Positions 56,524 through 64,000 of a stretch of 64,000 bases of DNA are shown here, in pieces. Both the position numbers and the translations under genes were made by a program. Origin of the DNA: Ruegeria sp. R13_0. GTDB taxonomy: Bacteria > Pseudomonadota > Alphaproteobacteria > Rhodobacterales > Rhodobacteraceae. The DNA lies in the NCBI RefSeq assembly GCF_017743995.1, contig NZ_JAGHRB010000014.1:1-64000 (forward strand), given 5' to 3'. The first letter of the stretch is position 1; the number at the start of each line of letters is the position of its first letter. Below the pieces are notes generated by a model, which was not told the DNA's origin, ran no database searches, and saw only the letters and a list, made by a program, of their open reading frames with translations.

Positions 56524-56919
56524 CTAGTAGGGTGTACACTCGAAGACCTGATAGCCGGAACTGCCGGAATAGCCATAGTTGACGCATTCATAGGACCGCA
56601 GCAGCAGCGCGCCAAAGATCAGCTTTTCCCCAAGTTCCTTATCACAGCCCAACACGCCCACCGTCACCGCCGCATCCCCCAGCACGTCCATCAACGGACA
56701 GCCCGAGACCTGCGCCATGGCCAGCGCTGCCCGGTCGCGAACCGGCCCCAGCCGCGGCGCGTATTGAGAGTTCACCCGCACCGCCTCGGCCAGAGGGCCA
56801 CGCACACGCACGTCAAAGACACTGCCATTCACCGCGATCCGCGTTGCAGGCATATCGCGGAAATGAGGCGAGCCACCCGAACAGGCAGCCAGCAGCAGGA
56901 TAGGAAGTAAGCGCATCAT
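56524..56919 (-). CDS. Putative lipoprotein, function unknown
   Basis: A 131-residue protein with a signal and lipobox LLAAC (Cys13). The mature part has VFDVRVRGPLAEAVRVN and four or five cysteines, near 74, 91, 112 and 128, possibly in disulfides. No family is recognised. The ATG has no clear ribosome-binding site. It lies 141 bp before smc in the same direction. Confidence 0.75.
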   Translation of the reverse strand: MMRLLPILLLAACSGGSPHFRDMPATRIAVNGSVFDVRVRGPLAEAVRVNSQYAPRLGPVRDRAALAMAQVSGCPLMDVLGDAAVTVGVLGCDKELGEKLIFGALLLRSYECVNYGYSGSSGYQVFECTPY

Positions 56920-56954
56920 GCTGCCGTTCTAACGGCGATATGGTTAACGAAGCC

Positions 56955-58163
56955 TTACTGACCGCCAGCACGCAGCACCTGCCCAAGGCGCAGAATGCCC
57001 TCGCGGATGGTGTCCTCGTCAGAGTTTGAGAAACTCAGTCGAAGGGTGTTTTCACCACTGCCATCCGGGAAAAACGCCTGACCGGGCACAAAGGCCACTT
57101 TGACCGTGTCCAGAGCTCGGGCCAAAAGCGCAGCTCCACTGGTCCCGGCGGGAAGCGTCAGCCACACGAACATCCCACCTTCGGGTTTGGTCCAGGAGAC
57201 GCCCTCGGGCATATGCGCCTGCAACGCCGTCAGCATGGCATCGCGACGCGCGCGATAGGTTTGTCGGACCTTCGGGATATGGCTTTCGAAACAGGCCTGC
57301 GCCACCTGATGCACGGCCATCTGGTTGATCGTGGCCGAATGCAGATCCGCCGCCTGTTTCATCAGAACAAGCTGCGAGATGATAGGTTTGGCCGCCACAA
57401 CCCAACCAACCCGCAACCCCGGCGACAGGGTTTTCGAGAAACTGCCGCAATAGATCGTCCGACAGGCCTCAATCGACCCCTTCCGCGCTTGCTCCAGCGC
57501 CAGAATCGGAGGGATCGGCGCACCGTCATAGCGCAGCGCCTGATAGGCCCCGTCTTCGATTGTCGCGCAGTCCAGATCCTCGGCCAAATCCAGCAGCGCC
57601 TCGCGCCCACGCAAATCGACAGTTTCACCTGTGGGATTGGAAAAGTCAGGCGAGAGATACGCGAATTTGACCCGTCCCGCGCCTGCGGCTTTTCGGTATT
57701 CCTCGGCCCCCTGATTGCCGGGAATGCTGAGTCGGTCGAAAAGAGGCTCATAGGCATTGAACGCAGAGATTGCCCCCAGATAGGTCGGCCACCCGACCAG
57801 AGCGGTATCGCCAGGAGACAGAAACAGCTTGCCCAAATAGTCCAGCGCTTGCTGTGAGCCTGAAGTGATCAGGATGTTGTCCATGTCACACGCGACCCCG
57901 ATTGATGCCATATGGTCGACCAACCATTCGCGCAGCGGAGCATATCCTTCGCTCACAGAATACTGCAGCGCTTGGGCCTGCCGGCCCGGACCAAGGGCCG
58001 TCTGAAAAGCCTGCGCAAACGCGTCCGCCGGAAACAGGGCAGGATCGGGGATACCACCGGCGAATGAGATGATATCCGGCTGATCGAGGAGTTTCAGCAG
58101 CTCCCTGATCTCGGATGCCTTCATGTTCTGTGTCCGAGTGGCGAATAGCGGATGTGTAGTCAT
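56955..58163 (-). CDS. PLP-dependent aminotransferase (LysN/2-aminoadipate type)
   Basis: A 402-residue fold-type I aminotransferase. PLP Lys244 lies in YCGSFSKTLSPGLRVGW; FAGGIPDPALFP (34-45), SPDFSNPTG (171-179), and PEGGMFVWLTLP near 320 are further motifs of the 2-aminoadipate/aromatic transaminase branch. The substrate is unknown. It is divergent from a FadR-type regulator, with two possible operators in between, so it may be the regulator's target. Confidence 0.92.
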   Translation of the reverse strand: MTTHPLFATRTQNMKASEIRELLKLLDQPDIISFAGGIPDPALFPADAFAQAFQTALGPGRQAQALQYSVSEGYAPLREWLVDHMASIGVACDMDNILITSGSQQALDYLGKLFLSPGDTALVGWPTYLGAISAFNAYEPLFDRLSIPGNQGAEEYRKAAGAGRVKFAYLSPDFSNPTGETVDLRGREALLDLAEDLDCATIEDGAYQALRYDGAPIPPILALEQARKGSIEACRTIYCGSFSKTLSPGLRVGWVVAAKPIISQLVLMKQAADLHSATINQMAVHQVAQACFESHIPKVRQTYRARRDAMLTALQAHMPEGVSWTKPEGGMFVWLTLPAGTSGAALLARALDTVKVAFVPGQAFFPDGSGENTLRLSFSNSDEDTIREGILRLGQVLRAGGQ

Positions 58164-58212
58164 TGGGCTCCTCCGATCTCAATGCGCGCAGCCTATGCGG
58201 ACACTAAATAAA

Positions 58213-58297
58213 GTCAACAATACTGACCCAATGTTTCATACGATGTGAAGCCCTGTTCTTGAACCCGCACGCGCCCTGTGGTCATATGTTTTGACCA
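58213..58297. promoter_or_regulatory. Two matched GTCA-N7-TGAC palindromic sites
   Basis: Between the aminotransferase and the GntR gene (58164-58312) are two inverted repeats with the same layout. The first, GTCA-acaatac-TGAC, is at 58213-58227; the second, tGGTCA-tatgttt-TGACCa, is at 58279-58297, 16 bp before the regulator's ATG. The equal half-sites and equal 7-base spacers suggest two sites for one dimeric regulator, probably the adjacent GntR protein. Confidence 0.6.
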
Positions 58298-58312
58298 ATT
58301 TCGGACGACCCT

Positions 58313-59083
58313 ATGCCCTTTCAGAAAATTCAGACCGAGAAGCTATCGATTGCTGTGGTTCGGCAAATTGAGCTGCTGATCCTGCGTGGCATCCTACGCC
58401 CCGGCGAGAGATTGCCGTCAGAACGAGAACTGGCCGAACGGATGGGTGTCTCGCGCCCGTCCCTGCGCGACGCCATCGCCGAATTGCAGGAGCAGGGCCT
58501 GCTGACCGCAAAAGCCGGATCGGGAATCTATGTGGCCGAGGTGCTGGGATCTGCCTTTTCACCAGCGCTGATCCGATTGTTTGGCAGCCATGAAGAGGCG
58601 GTGTTCGACTACCTCTCTTTCCGCCGCGACCTAGAGGGGCTGGCCGCCGAGCGTGCCGCGCGTTTGGGGTCGACCAGTGACCTGAAGGTCGTTCAGGCGA
58701 TCTTTGACCGGATGGAGGCAGCCCATGACCGCGGCGCCACCCAAGATGAGGCGCAACTGGACGCGGACTTTCACATGGCCATCATCGAGGCCAGCCACAA
58801 TGTGATCATGCTGCATATGATGAGGTCAATGTATGACCTGCTACGTCAGGGCGTGTTCTACAACCGACAGATGATGTTCCAGCAACGCGCAACCCGCGAA
58901 GCCATCCTCGACCAGCACCGGGCGATCAACGCCGCCTTACAAGCGCGCAATCCTGCCGAGGCGCGTTTGGCGGTGGAACTGCATTTGGATTTCGTCGAGC
59001 GCTGTATGAAGGATCAGCAAAAGGCGGAGCGGAACGAGACTATTGCGCAGCAGCGCCTCATGAACGAAACAAGCCGATCGTGA
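58313..59083 (+). CDS. FadR-subfamily GntR transcriptional regulator
   Basis: A 256-residue regulator. The N-terminal winged helix shows ILRPGERLPSERELAERMGVSRPSLRDAI-type sequence (about 26-55), and the C-terminal FCD domain carries FRRDLEG and the metal-site residues Asp151 and His155 in DADFHMAIIEASHN (about 150-163). FCD regulators sense organic acids or amino-acid-derived ligands. Divergence from the aminotransferase suggests it controls that gene and itself. The last 50 residues have a charged tail. Confidence 0.92.
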   Translation: MPFQKIQTEKLSIAVVRQIELLILRGILRPGERLPSERELAERMGVSRPSLRDAIAELQEQGLLTAKAGSGIYVAEVLGSAFSPALIRLFGSHEEAVFDYLSFRRDLEGLAAERAARLGSTSDLKVVQAIFDRMEAAHDRGATQDEAQLDADFHMAIIEASHNVIMLHMMRSMYDLLRQGVFYNRQMMFQQRATREAILDQHRAINAALQARNPAEARLAVELHLDFVERCMKDQQKAERNETIAQQRLMNETSRS

Positions 59084-59087
59084 TTGC

Positions 59088-59873
59088 TTAGCTTTGGCTT
59101 TGCATCCCTTTGACACGTCGTTTCATTGCCTCATAGTCCTGCTGGGTCAAACTGCATTCCTTGATTTGCTTCTCCAGCTTGCGTCGCTTCCAACTGCGGG
59201 GCCAGTTTAGTTCATCCAAGGTTGTGAATGCATAGATCTCACCGCGAATGTGGACCTTCTTCATTCCCAGTTTCTGCGCCATGAAGTCCAGGCAATTTTC
59301 CGAGAAGAAACTGATGTGTTGACCGGTTTCAAATGCCCAATACCACCAGTCCAGACCGGGGATGTTTTTGGGATCGAAACAGGTTGCAGAGAAGAAGACC
59401 GTATCAAAGCCGAAATCCGAACGGGCAGCTTCAAGGTGGGACAACGGATTTGGCAAATGCTCTAGCACTTCAAAGGCGGTGGCAACCTGGTACGACGCCC
59501 CCGCTTCGGCTTCGAAACCACGTGCAAGCAGGTTTTCCGCGTAAGGGTCGGACCAGTAGAAATCCACGCCAATATCGCGCAACCCACGCACAAGAAGCCC
59601 GTAACCGCCGCCGATGTCCACGCCCTTTTTGTTTTGCAGACCATTCGCCCACATGGTCATTGAAATAGTCTCAATATTTCCGAGGTTGCGCATGACAATT
59701 CCAGTATCTGTCAGCGCGATTGCGTCGCTATAGGCTTCGTCCAACCAGGTCGGACTATCGACCCAGATGTATCCACAGCTTTCGTCGAGGAAGTATCGGG
59801 CTGGATGGCGACCAATTACCTTTGCTTCAAACAGGAGCTTTCCTTCTTGCCCGGTCAGCGGTGAATTCGGCAT
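59088..59873 (-). CDS. Class I SAM-dependent methyltransferase, glycan-cluster type
   Basis: A 261-residue protein with the SAM site VDIGGGYGLLV (about 85-95), WSDPYAENL and AFEVLEHLPNPLSHLEA. Proteins of this kind are found in surface polysaccharide clusters; the neighbouring glycosyltransferases support this. Base composition is lower in GC than in neighbouring housekeeping genes. It ends 4 bp from the convergent GntR gene. Confidence 0.88.
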   Translation of the reverse strand: MPNSPLTGQEGKLLFEAKVIGRHPARYFLDESCGYIWVDSPTWLDEAYSDAIALTDTGIVMRNLGNIETISMTMWANGLQNKKGVDIGGGYGLLVRGLRDIGVDFYWSDPYAENLLARGFEAEAGASYQVATAFEVLEHLPNPLSHLEAARSDFGFDTVFFSATCFDPKNIPGLDWWYWAFETGQHISFFSENCLDFMAQKLGMKKVHIRGEIYAFTTLDELNWPRSWKRRKLEKQIKECSLTQQDYEAMKRRVKGMQSQS

Positions 59874-60058
59874 TTCTTTTGAAGTCCTCTAGATGGGGCA
59901 ATATTTTAGGCGGCGTGACCGGATTTCTCGTTCCGCGTTCTTGGATGGCACCGCATGGAAACCATTCAGACAAACACGAAACAAATTCCCGAAATTCAAC
60001 GCAGCCGCGAGCACTGTTTTGCGATCTAACATAACGACTGGTGGCTATCCAGCGTGCA
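59874..60058. other. Spacer between glycan-type genes
   Basis: No convincing gene is seen in these 185 bp. The stretch is AT-richer than most of the window and could contain the promoter of the methyltransferase gene; the short open frames in it are not convincing. Confidence 0.4.
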
Positions 60059-60916
60059 TTAAGCCGACCGCCACCCGCTTGCGGCTTTCAACGCCCAAAG
60101 TCGCCACCGCGAGAAATTGGCGGGATCAGCCATCGACAAGCCAGGAAACTCTTTGTCCGCTTCTTTCTTGCTGCGCAAAGCCAAAGGGGTGCCCAAGACG
60201 CTACGCGTCAGACTGTTGTCCAGGGCGGGTTTCAGGCGCTCCCTCTCAATCGCGTTCAGCAACTCTTCATGATAGCCATCCATTGCCTCGGATCGCTGCC
60301 CTTTCCGAAATCTGAACGCACCAATCCGGGCATCAACGGGCACCAATTCGGAGAACCGCAAGAACCGCATCCACAACTCTCCGTCGACGGCAAGTTTGAG
60401 GCTTTCATCCAACTGCCCCCCTGCCTTGTCCCACAGGCTTCGCCGCCAATACGTGGATTCCTGCTGAATCCATTGATAGTCGCCTGCCAGAAACCTCGGG
60501 TAAGATACGCGTCTTGCGCGATGTGAGTGCAAGATATCGCCGGCTTCGTCTATGGTCGTGATACGCCCGGTCAACCAGTTCACAGAGTCGTGCTGACCTA
60601 AAATCGACCCTACGGTCGCAAGGCCACCCGGCATCAAGACGTCGTCCGAGTTTATCCATCCCATGACATCGCCAGTTGCCAAGGCAAACCCTTTGTTCAC
60701 CGCATTGGCCTGACCCGTGTCTGGTTCCGAAATAATATGGGCAAACGCATCCCGATATCGCTCGGCAATGTCCAATGACCCATCTGTGCTGCCGCCGTCG
60801 GACAAAATGAGTTCGAGATTCGGGTAGGACTGTTCGATCACCGAAACAATCGTTTGCTCCAGGAACTCAGCGCAATTCAGATTGGGAATCACCAAACTTA
60901 TTTTCGGGATTTCCAT
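60059..60916 (-). CDS. Family 2 glycosyltransferase
   Basis: A 285-residue GT-A-fold transferase. The start SLVIPNLNCAEFLEQTI (7-23), SDGGSTDGS (39-47), PDTGQANAVNKGFALATGD (65-83) and the metal-binding INSDD (about 88-92) identify it. Later, DGELWMRFLR is the usual catalytic-loop region. The acceptor is unknown, probably an exported polysaccharide. Lower GC than the core genes. Confidence 0.92.
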   Translation of the reverse strand: MEIPKISLVIPNLNCAEFLEQTIVSVIEQSYPNLELILSDGGSTDGSLDIAERYRDAFAHIISEPDTGQANAVNKGFALATGDVMGWINSDDVLMPGGLATVGSILGQHDSVNWLTGRITTIDEAGDILHSHRARRVSYPRFLAGDYQWIQQESTYWRRSLWDKAGGQLDESLKLAVDGELWMRFLRFSELVPVDARIGAFRFRKGQRSEAMDGYHEELLNAIERERLKPALDNSLTRSVLGTPLALRSKKEADKEFPGLSMADPANFSRWRLWALKAASGWRSA

Positions 60917-61016
60917 TGTCTCAGATCCTTACAGCCAAAAACCAAATTTAGATACTCTCATACCGGCAAAGCAACCAGCGCGCTCAAGGCCCCTTCTTCA
61001 CGGTCCGAGGCAAAGT

Positions 61017-61832
61017 TCATCGTATTAAGTGCTTGGGAATTCTGCGGCCACTTCCCGGTCCGGTATGCTCCGTCTGCGCAACCGATAGCAGCCCGGGGTC
61101 GATGAAAAGACACTTGCCCTGTTCCCTCAGCAACTGGTGCAGCATGACATGCTCACATGTGATCATACCCGAAGCATCACGCGCCGCGTATTCTGCTTTC
61201 CGCAACGCGTCGGTTCTGTAGATCCCGAGCCCGCCGAAAGCGCTATCAACCTCGATAAGAGGGACGTCGGACGGTATATGGTACTGTCTGGAGTAAATGA
61301 CTTTGCGTTTCATGCGGCGAAACCAAACGCTGCGCAGCATTCTGGGCGGGGTCAAACTGACGAGTTCCCGCCACGGATCAGCGGCACACCAACCTTCTCG
61401 GCGTAGCGCGTAGAGGTCATAGTAAACAGGGTGTGAATTTGCGAATACGGCGTCCCACCTTGGGGTTTCCCGAGAAAGCGCGCGCAAAACCTGATCCGCA
61501 TCCAACTCCGTGTTCGGACCATCCATGTCGAGAACCATCGTGAACGGAAATTGCTTTCCGCAGGCAAACAGATGCTTCAACACGGCATTTCTGGCTGCCG
61601 CAATACGCTCGACCCTCTCATCATGGCGCGCGGCCAGGCCCTCAAGAGTGAGTATTTCGACATTCTCATGGGAGGCGGCATAGCTCGCCAAAACCTGATC
61701 AGTGCCGTCAGAGTTATCATTGGTTGCAATGATGACACGACTGTCTTCAAGTCGCTCTCCTAGGCTCTGAATGCGCGAGAGGGTCGCACTTAGGGCCGTG
61801 CCGCCATCTCGAACAACTCCAAGAATGTTCAT
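61017..61832 (-). CDS. Glycosyltransferase, CAP59/CMT1-like
   Basis: A 271-residue protein with a glycosyltransferase look: NDNSDGTDQVL (38-48), RIAAARNAVLKHLF (75-88), LDMDGPN (about 100-106; a DxD motif) and the late EHVMLHQLL. It resembles the CAP59_mtransfer family, which includes fungal alpha-1,3-mannosyltransferase CMT1. The comparison is from motif memory. It is the last gene before the atp operon, with an unclear promoter. Confidence 0.78.
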   Translation of the reverse strand: MNILGVVRDGGTALSATLSRIQSLGERLEDSRVIIATNDNSDGTDQVLASYAASHENVEILTLEGLAARHDERVERIAAARNAVLKHLFACGKQFPFTMVLDMDGPNTELDADQVLRALSRETPRWDAVFANSHPVYYDLYALRREGWCAADPWRELVSLTPPRMLRSVWFRRMKRKVIYSRQYHIPSDVPLIEVDSAFGGLGIYRTDALRKAEYAARDASGMITCEHVMLHQLLREQGKCLFIDPGLLSVAQTEHTGPGSGRRIPKHLIR

Positions 61833-61870
61833 AAGGATTCGGGCACTCTCAATCTGGGCTCTGAAACGAA

Positions 61871-61900
61871 GATGACCCGAAAGCGTGCTTCCGGGTCATC
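61871..61900 (-). terminator. Probable terminator of the F0 operon
   Basis: A 9-bp perfect stem (gatgacccg / cgggtcatc) with an inner aagc/gctt helix lies 21 bp past the atpF stop, followed in the direction of transcription by ttcgttt. The T-run is weak, so this is probable rather than certain. It separates the atp genes from the glycosyltransferase gene. Confidence 0.65.
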
Positions 61901-61920
61901 CAAAAAAGTACAAGGTTTTA

Positions 61921-62481
61921 TCAGTGCAGCTTTTCGCCAACATCGGCGATTGCCGCGTCGATGAGCTTGTTCGCCTGCGTCGCGGTCATTTGCTTCGCCA
62001 GAACGGCGTTTGCAGCAGATACCGCAACCGAGATCGCCTGATCGCGAACCTCTTTAACCGCCGAAGCCTCAGCCGAAGCGATCTGATCCTGCGCGGCAGC
62101 CAAACGGCGTGCGATGGACTGTTCCAGATCGACCTTGGCCTGCTCGGCCGCGCGGGCTGCGTCTTCTTTCGCAGCAGCAACGATCGCGTCCGCTTGCGTC
62201 TGCACTTCACGCTGCTTACGCTCATACGAGGCCAGCAGGCTGCGGGCTTCTTCATGCAGGGCGCGGGCTTCGTCGAGTTCGGACTTAATGCCCTCGGCAC
62301 GGTTGTCCAGGGCGCCACCGATCATGCCGGGGACCTTGAAGTAGAACAGAACCGCGATGAAGACGATGAAGCCCAGAAGGACGACAAAGTCGGTGTTGCC
62401 CAGCGAGAAGAACGGGCCTTTGGCCGCCAATGCGGGGCTGGCTGCGCCGAAGGTCAGGATAAGGGCAAGAGTGTTCCGCAT
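61921..62481 (-). CDS. atpF: F0F1 ATP synthase subunit b
   Basis: A 186-residue peripheral stalk subunit. After a signal-like hydrophobic N-terminus (1-20), the single membrane helix FVVLLGFIVFIAVLFYF (about 32-48) is followed by a long Ala/Glu/Lys-rich coiled coil. It forms a heterodimer with b'. It follows the b' gene by 5 bp and is the last F0 gene. Confidence 0.94.
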   Translation of the reverse strand: MRNTLALILTFGAASPALAAKGPFFSLGNTDFVVLLGFIVFIAVLFYFKVPGMIGGALDNRAEGIKSELDEARALHEEARSLLASYERKQREVQTQADAIVAAAKEDAARAAEQAKVDLEQSIARRLAAAQDQIASAEASAVKEVRDQAISVAVSAANAVLAKQMTATQANKLIDAAIADVGEKLH

Positions 62482-62486
62482 GTCAC

Positions 62487-63038
62487 TTATCCTTTCATCT
62501 GCGCGTCAACGGCACTGTCGATGGCTTTGGCATCTGCCTCGCCGCCCAGTGCAGTCACCAGTTCAGCCGCCGTATCCTTGGCAACCACTTGAATGCTTTC
62601 CAGCGCACCGGCACGGATGTCGGCAATTGCCTTCTCCGATTCAGCCGCCTTTGCAGCGATTTCCGCATCCGCTTTGGCAATCGCGTCATCCAGACCCGAC
62701 TGGATTTCGGCGCGGGCTTCCGCTGCGATACGCTGTGCCTCAGAACGGGCATCGGCCAGCGCCTTGTTATAGGCCTCTTCGGCCTCGACCGCCTTGGCCT
62801 TCAGATCTTCGGCCGCAGCCAGGTCATTTGTAATGGTCCCCTGACGTTCAGCAAGGATTGCCGCGATGCGGGGTAGAGCCACGCGGGACAGGACCAGAAA
62901 GATGACGACCAGCGTAATGACCAGCCAGAAAATCTGGTTGGGGAACCAATCGAAGCAGAGCTGCGGCATCCCGATGGCAGAGCCATAGGAGTCGACGCAC
63001 GAGCCAGCTACCTCTTTTGTAATGGGTTCAGTCGCCAT
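62487..63038 (-). CDS. atpX: F0F1 ATP synthase subunit b'
   Basis: A 183-residue b' subunit. A polar N-terminus with two cysteines (Cys14, Cys28) precedes the membrane helix [21 protein letters not shown] (about 36-56), then a coiled coil. Alphaproteobacteria and cyanobacteria carry b and b' together. The symbol atpX is one of several in use (also atpG or atpF2). Confidence 0.92.
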   Translation of the reverse strand: MATEPITKEVAGSCVDSYGSAIGMPQLCFDWFPNQIFWLVITLVVIFLVLSRVALPRIAAILAERQGTITNDLAAAEDLKAKAVEAEEAYNKALADARSEAQRIAAEARAEIQSGLDDAIAKADAEIAAKAAESEKAIADIRAGALESIQVVAKDTAAELVTALGGEADAKAIDSAVDAQMKG

Positions 63039-63069
63039 GATATCCTCCGTCGGAAACGTGTCTTTACAA

Positions 63070-63100
63070 CAGGTGGGCCGCTATGGCTTGGGCCCACCTG
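63070..63100 (-). other. Hairpin between atpE and atpX
   Basis: A perfect 10-bp stem (caggtgggcc / ggcccacctg, loop of 11) lies in the 86-bp space between the c and b' genes. No T-run follows. It may protect the 3' end of atpE mRNA or reduce read-through, fitting the need for many more c subunits than b' subunits. Confidence 0.7.
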
Positions 63101-63124
63101 CGCGTAAGGATCAGGTTCCGCAGA

Positions 63125-63349
63125 TTATACGGCGAACATCAGCAGCAGCGAGACCAGGAATGCGAAGATCCCCAGGGCTTCTGCGAACGCGATACCGATG
63201 AAAAGGGTTGCGGTCTGCGAAGCAGCCGCCGAAGGGTTGCGCAGAGCGCCGGCCAAGAAGTTGCCTGCTACGTTGCCCACCCCGATTGCGGCTGCGCCGG
63301 AACCGATTGCTGCCAGGCCTGCGCCGATGTGTGCGAGATCGCCTTCCAT
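63125..63349 (-). CDS. atpE: F0F1 ATP synthase subunit c
   Basis: A 74-residue proteolipid forming the rotor ring. Two hydrophobic helices (about 9-33 and 47-72) are joined by the polar loop ALRNPSA, and the proton-carrying Glu56 or so lies in [14 protein letters not shown]. Length and sequence are normal. Confidence 0.96.
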   Translation of the reverse strand: MEGDLAHIGAGLAAIGSGAAAIGVGNVAGNFLAGALRNPSAAASQTATLFIGIAFAEALGIFAFLVSLLLMFAV

Positions 63350-63397
63350 GATGTATCTCCTTACGAATTGGAAGTTTCGATGTTGGGTGTTCGGACC

Positions 63398-64000
63398 TTA
63401 GTGCGACGGATGCAGCGCATCTTTCAGATAAACACAGGTCAGAATGGTGAATACGTAGGCCTGAATGAAGGCCACCAGGACCTCAAGACCATACATTGCG
63501 GTGATCGCCAGAACGGACACGGGCGAGATTACGGCAACCGCAGCGAAGCCTGCGAAAACCTTGATAACCGCGTGGCCAGCCATGACGTTACCGGCAAGAC
63601 GAATTGAGTGGCTGACAGGGCGCACGAAGTACGAGATCAGCTCGATGATCGCCAGGATCGGGCGCAGGGCCAGAGGCGCGCTGGACACCCAGAACAGGCC
63701 CAGGAACGCGGCGCCGTTTTTGACGAAGCCCAAAACGGTCACGGTCAGGAACACAGCAAGCGCCAGCGGGATGGTGACCGCGAAATGCGAGGTTGTAGTG
63801 AACGAGGTCGGGATCAGGCCCAGGAAGTTGGCGCAGACAATGAACATGAACAGGGTCATGACATAGGGGAAGAACTTGACGCCTTCCTTGCCGCAGATGT
63901 CTTCAAGCATCTTGTAGACGAAACCGTAGGTCAGCTCTGCAACAGACTGCATACGCGTCGGAACGATTGCGCGTTTCGACGTAGGCAGAACCAGAAGCAG
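63398..64000 (-). CDS. atpB: F0F1 ATP synthase subunit a (cut by window edge)
   Basis: The last 200 codons of subunit a. The reading frame continues across the right edge without a stop; the Met at 63952 is internal, because the preceding codons ([16 protein letters not shown]) fit the family. The essential Arg lies in [14 protein letters not shown] (about 115-128 of the visible M-initiated part), and the last helix has [15 protein letters not shown]. It carries the half-channels for protons next to the c ring. Confidence 0.95.
   Translation of the reverse strand: MLLVLPTSKRAIVPTRMQSVAELTYGFVYKMLEDICGKEGVKFFPYVMTLFMFIVCANFLGLIPTSFTTTSHFAVTIPLALAVFLTVTVLGFVKNGAAFLGLFWVSSAPLALRPILAIIELISYFVRPVSHSIRLAGNVMAGHAVIKVFAGFAAVAVISPVSVLAITAMYGLEVLVAFIQAYVFTILTCVYLKDALHPSH

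Overview
The window looks like a chromosomal segment of a marine Rhodobacteraceae (Roseobacter-group) alphaproteobacterium. Evidence: high GC; the alphaproteobacterial block chvI-chvG-hprK-rapZ-EIIA-ptsH next to pckA; the order rpoZ-spoT-DUF2062-pdxJ-acpS-lepB-rnc; split F0 genes with paired b and b' subunits; and families common in this group (DUF6473, DUF1491, DUF3429, a long methylsuccinyl-CoA dehydrogenase). Genus is inference. Two genes are cut by the edges: tuf on the left and atpB on the right.

Left part (1-10 kb): tuf 5' end, a lipoprotein, parC, an SH3 protein, an SDR, a HIG1-type membrane protein with a PduO-type cobalamin adenosyltransferase, then etfBA, a DUF6473 gene and a 3-hydroxybutyryl-CoA dehydrogenase. 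10-17.5 kb: a PlsC-like acyltransferase and the regulatory PTS (HPr, EIIA, RapZ, HprK) joined to ChvG/ChvI, divergent from pckA; this looks like a carbon and envelope-stress control block. 17.8-26.8 kb is more accessory: a small winged-helix protein with a membrane protein, TauE/SafE, a methylsuccinyl-CoA dehydrogenase, two small envelope proteins, recO, a haem-binding fatty-acid cis/trans isomerase, a hemolysin III homologue and a SemiSWEET.

26.8-36.3 kb is a long minus-strand housekeeping series from rpoZ and spoT to era and DUF1491, interrupted by a Tat-exported multicopper oxidase on the other strand between rnc and era. 36.4-52.4 kb holds folK, a NYN-domain protein, an overlapping ispH/DUF3429/methyltransferase/rnhA/TRIC operon, a ClpP-like lipoprotein, a ureohydrolase, two GlsB-type membrane proteins, fmt with one canonical and one degenerate deformylase, PatB, an L,D-transpeptidase, a glutathionyl-hydroquinone reductase, a lone receiver domain, two cobalamin genes, a lytic transglycosylase and a thioesterase. 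52.5-58.2 kb holds smc, two small exported proteins and a PLP aminotransferase; the aminotransferase is divergent from a FadR-type GntR regulator. 59-61.9 kb is a lower-GC group of surface-glycan-type genes, followed by the F0 ATP synthase genes.

No CRISPR array, insertion sequence, tRNA or rRNA gene was seen. The most unusual items are small: a deformylase paralogue with two active-site substitutions, two matched GTCA-N7-TGAC sites in one divergent promoter region, a 92-bp element with 22-bp terminal inverted repeats, two copies of a hairpin repeat between convergent genes, a 79-bp tandem repeat overlapping the end of the adenosyltransferase gene, and lipoproteins that look like ClpP-fold and C-H-D (papain or transglutaminase-like) enzymes.
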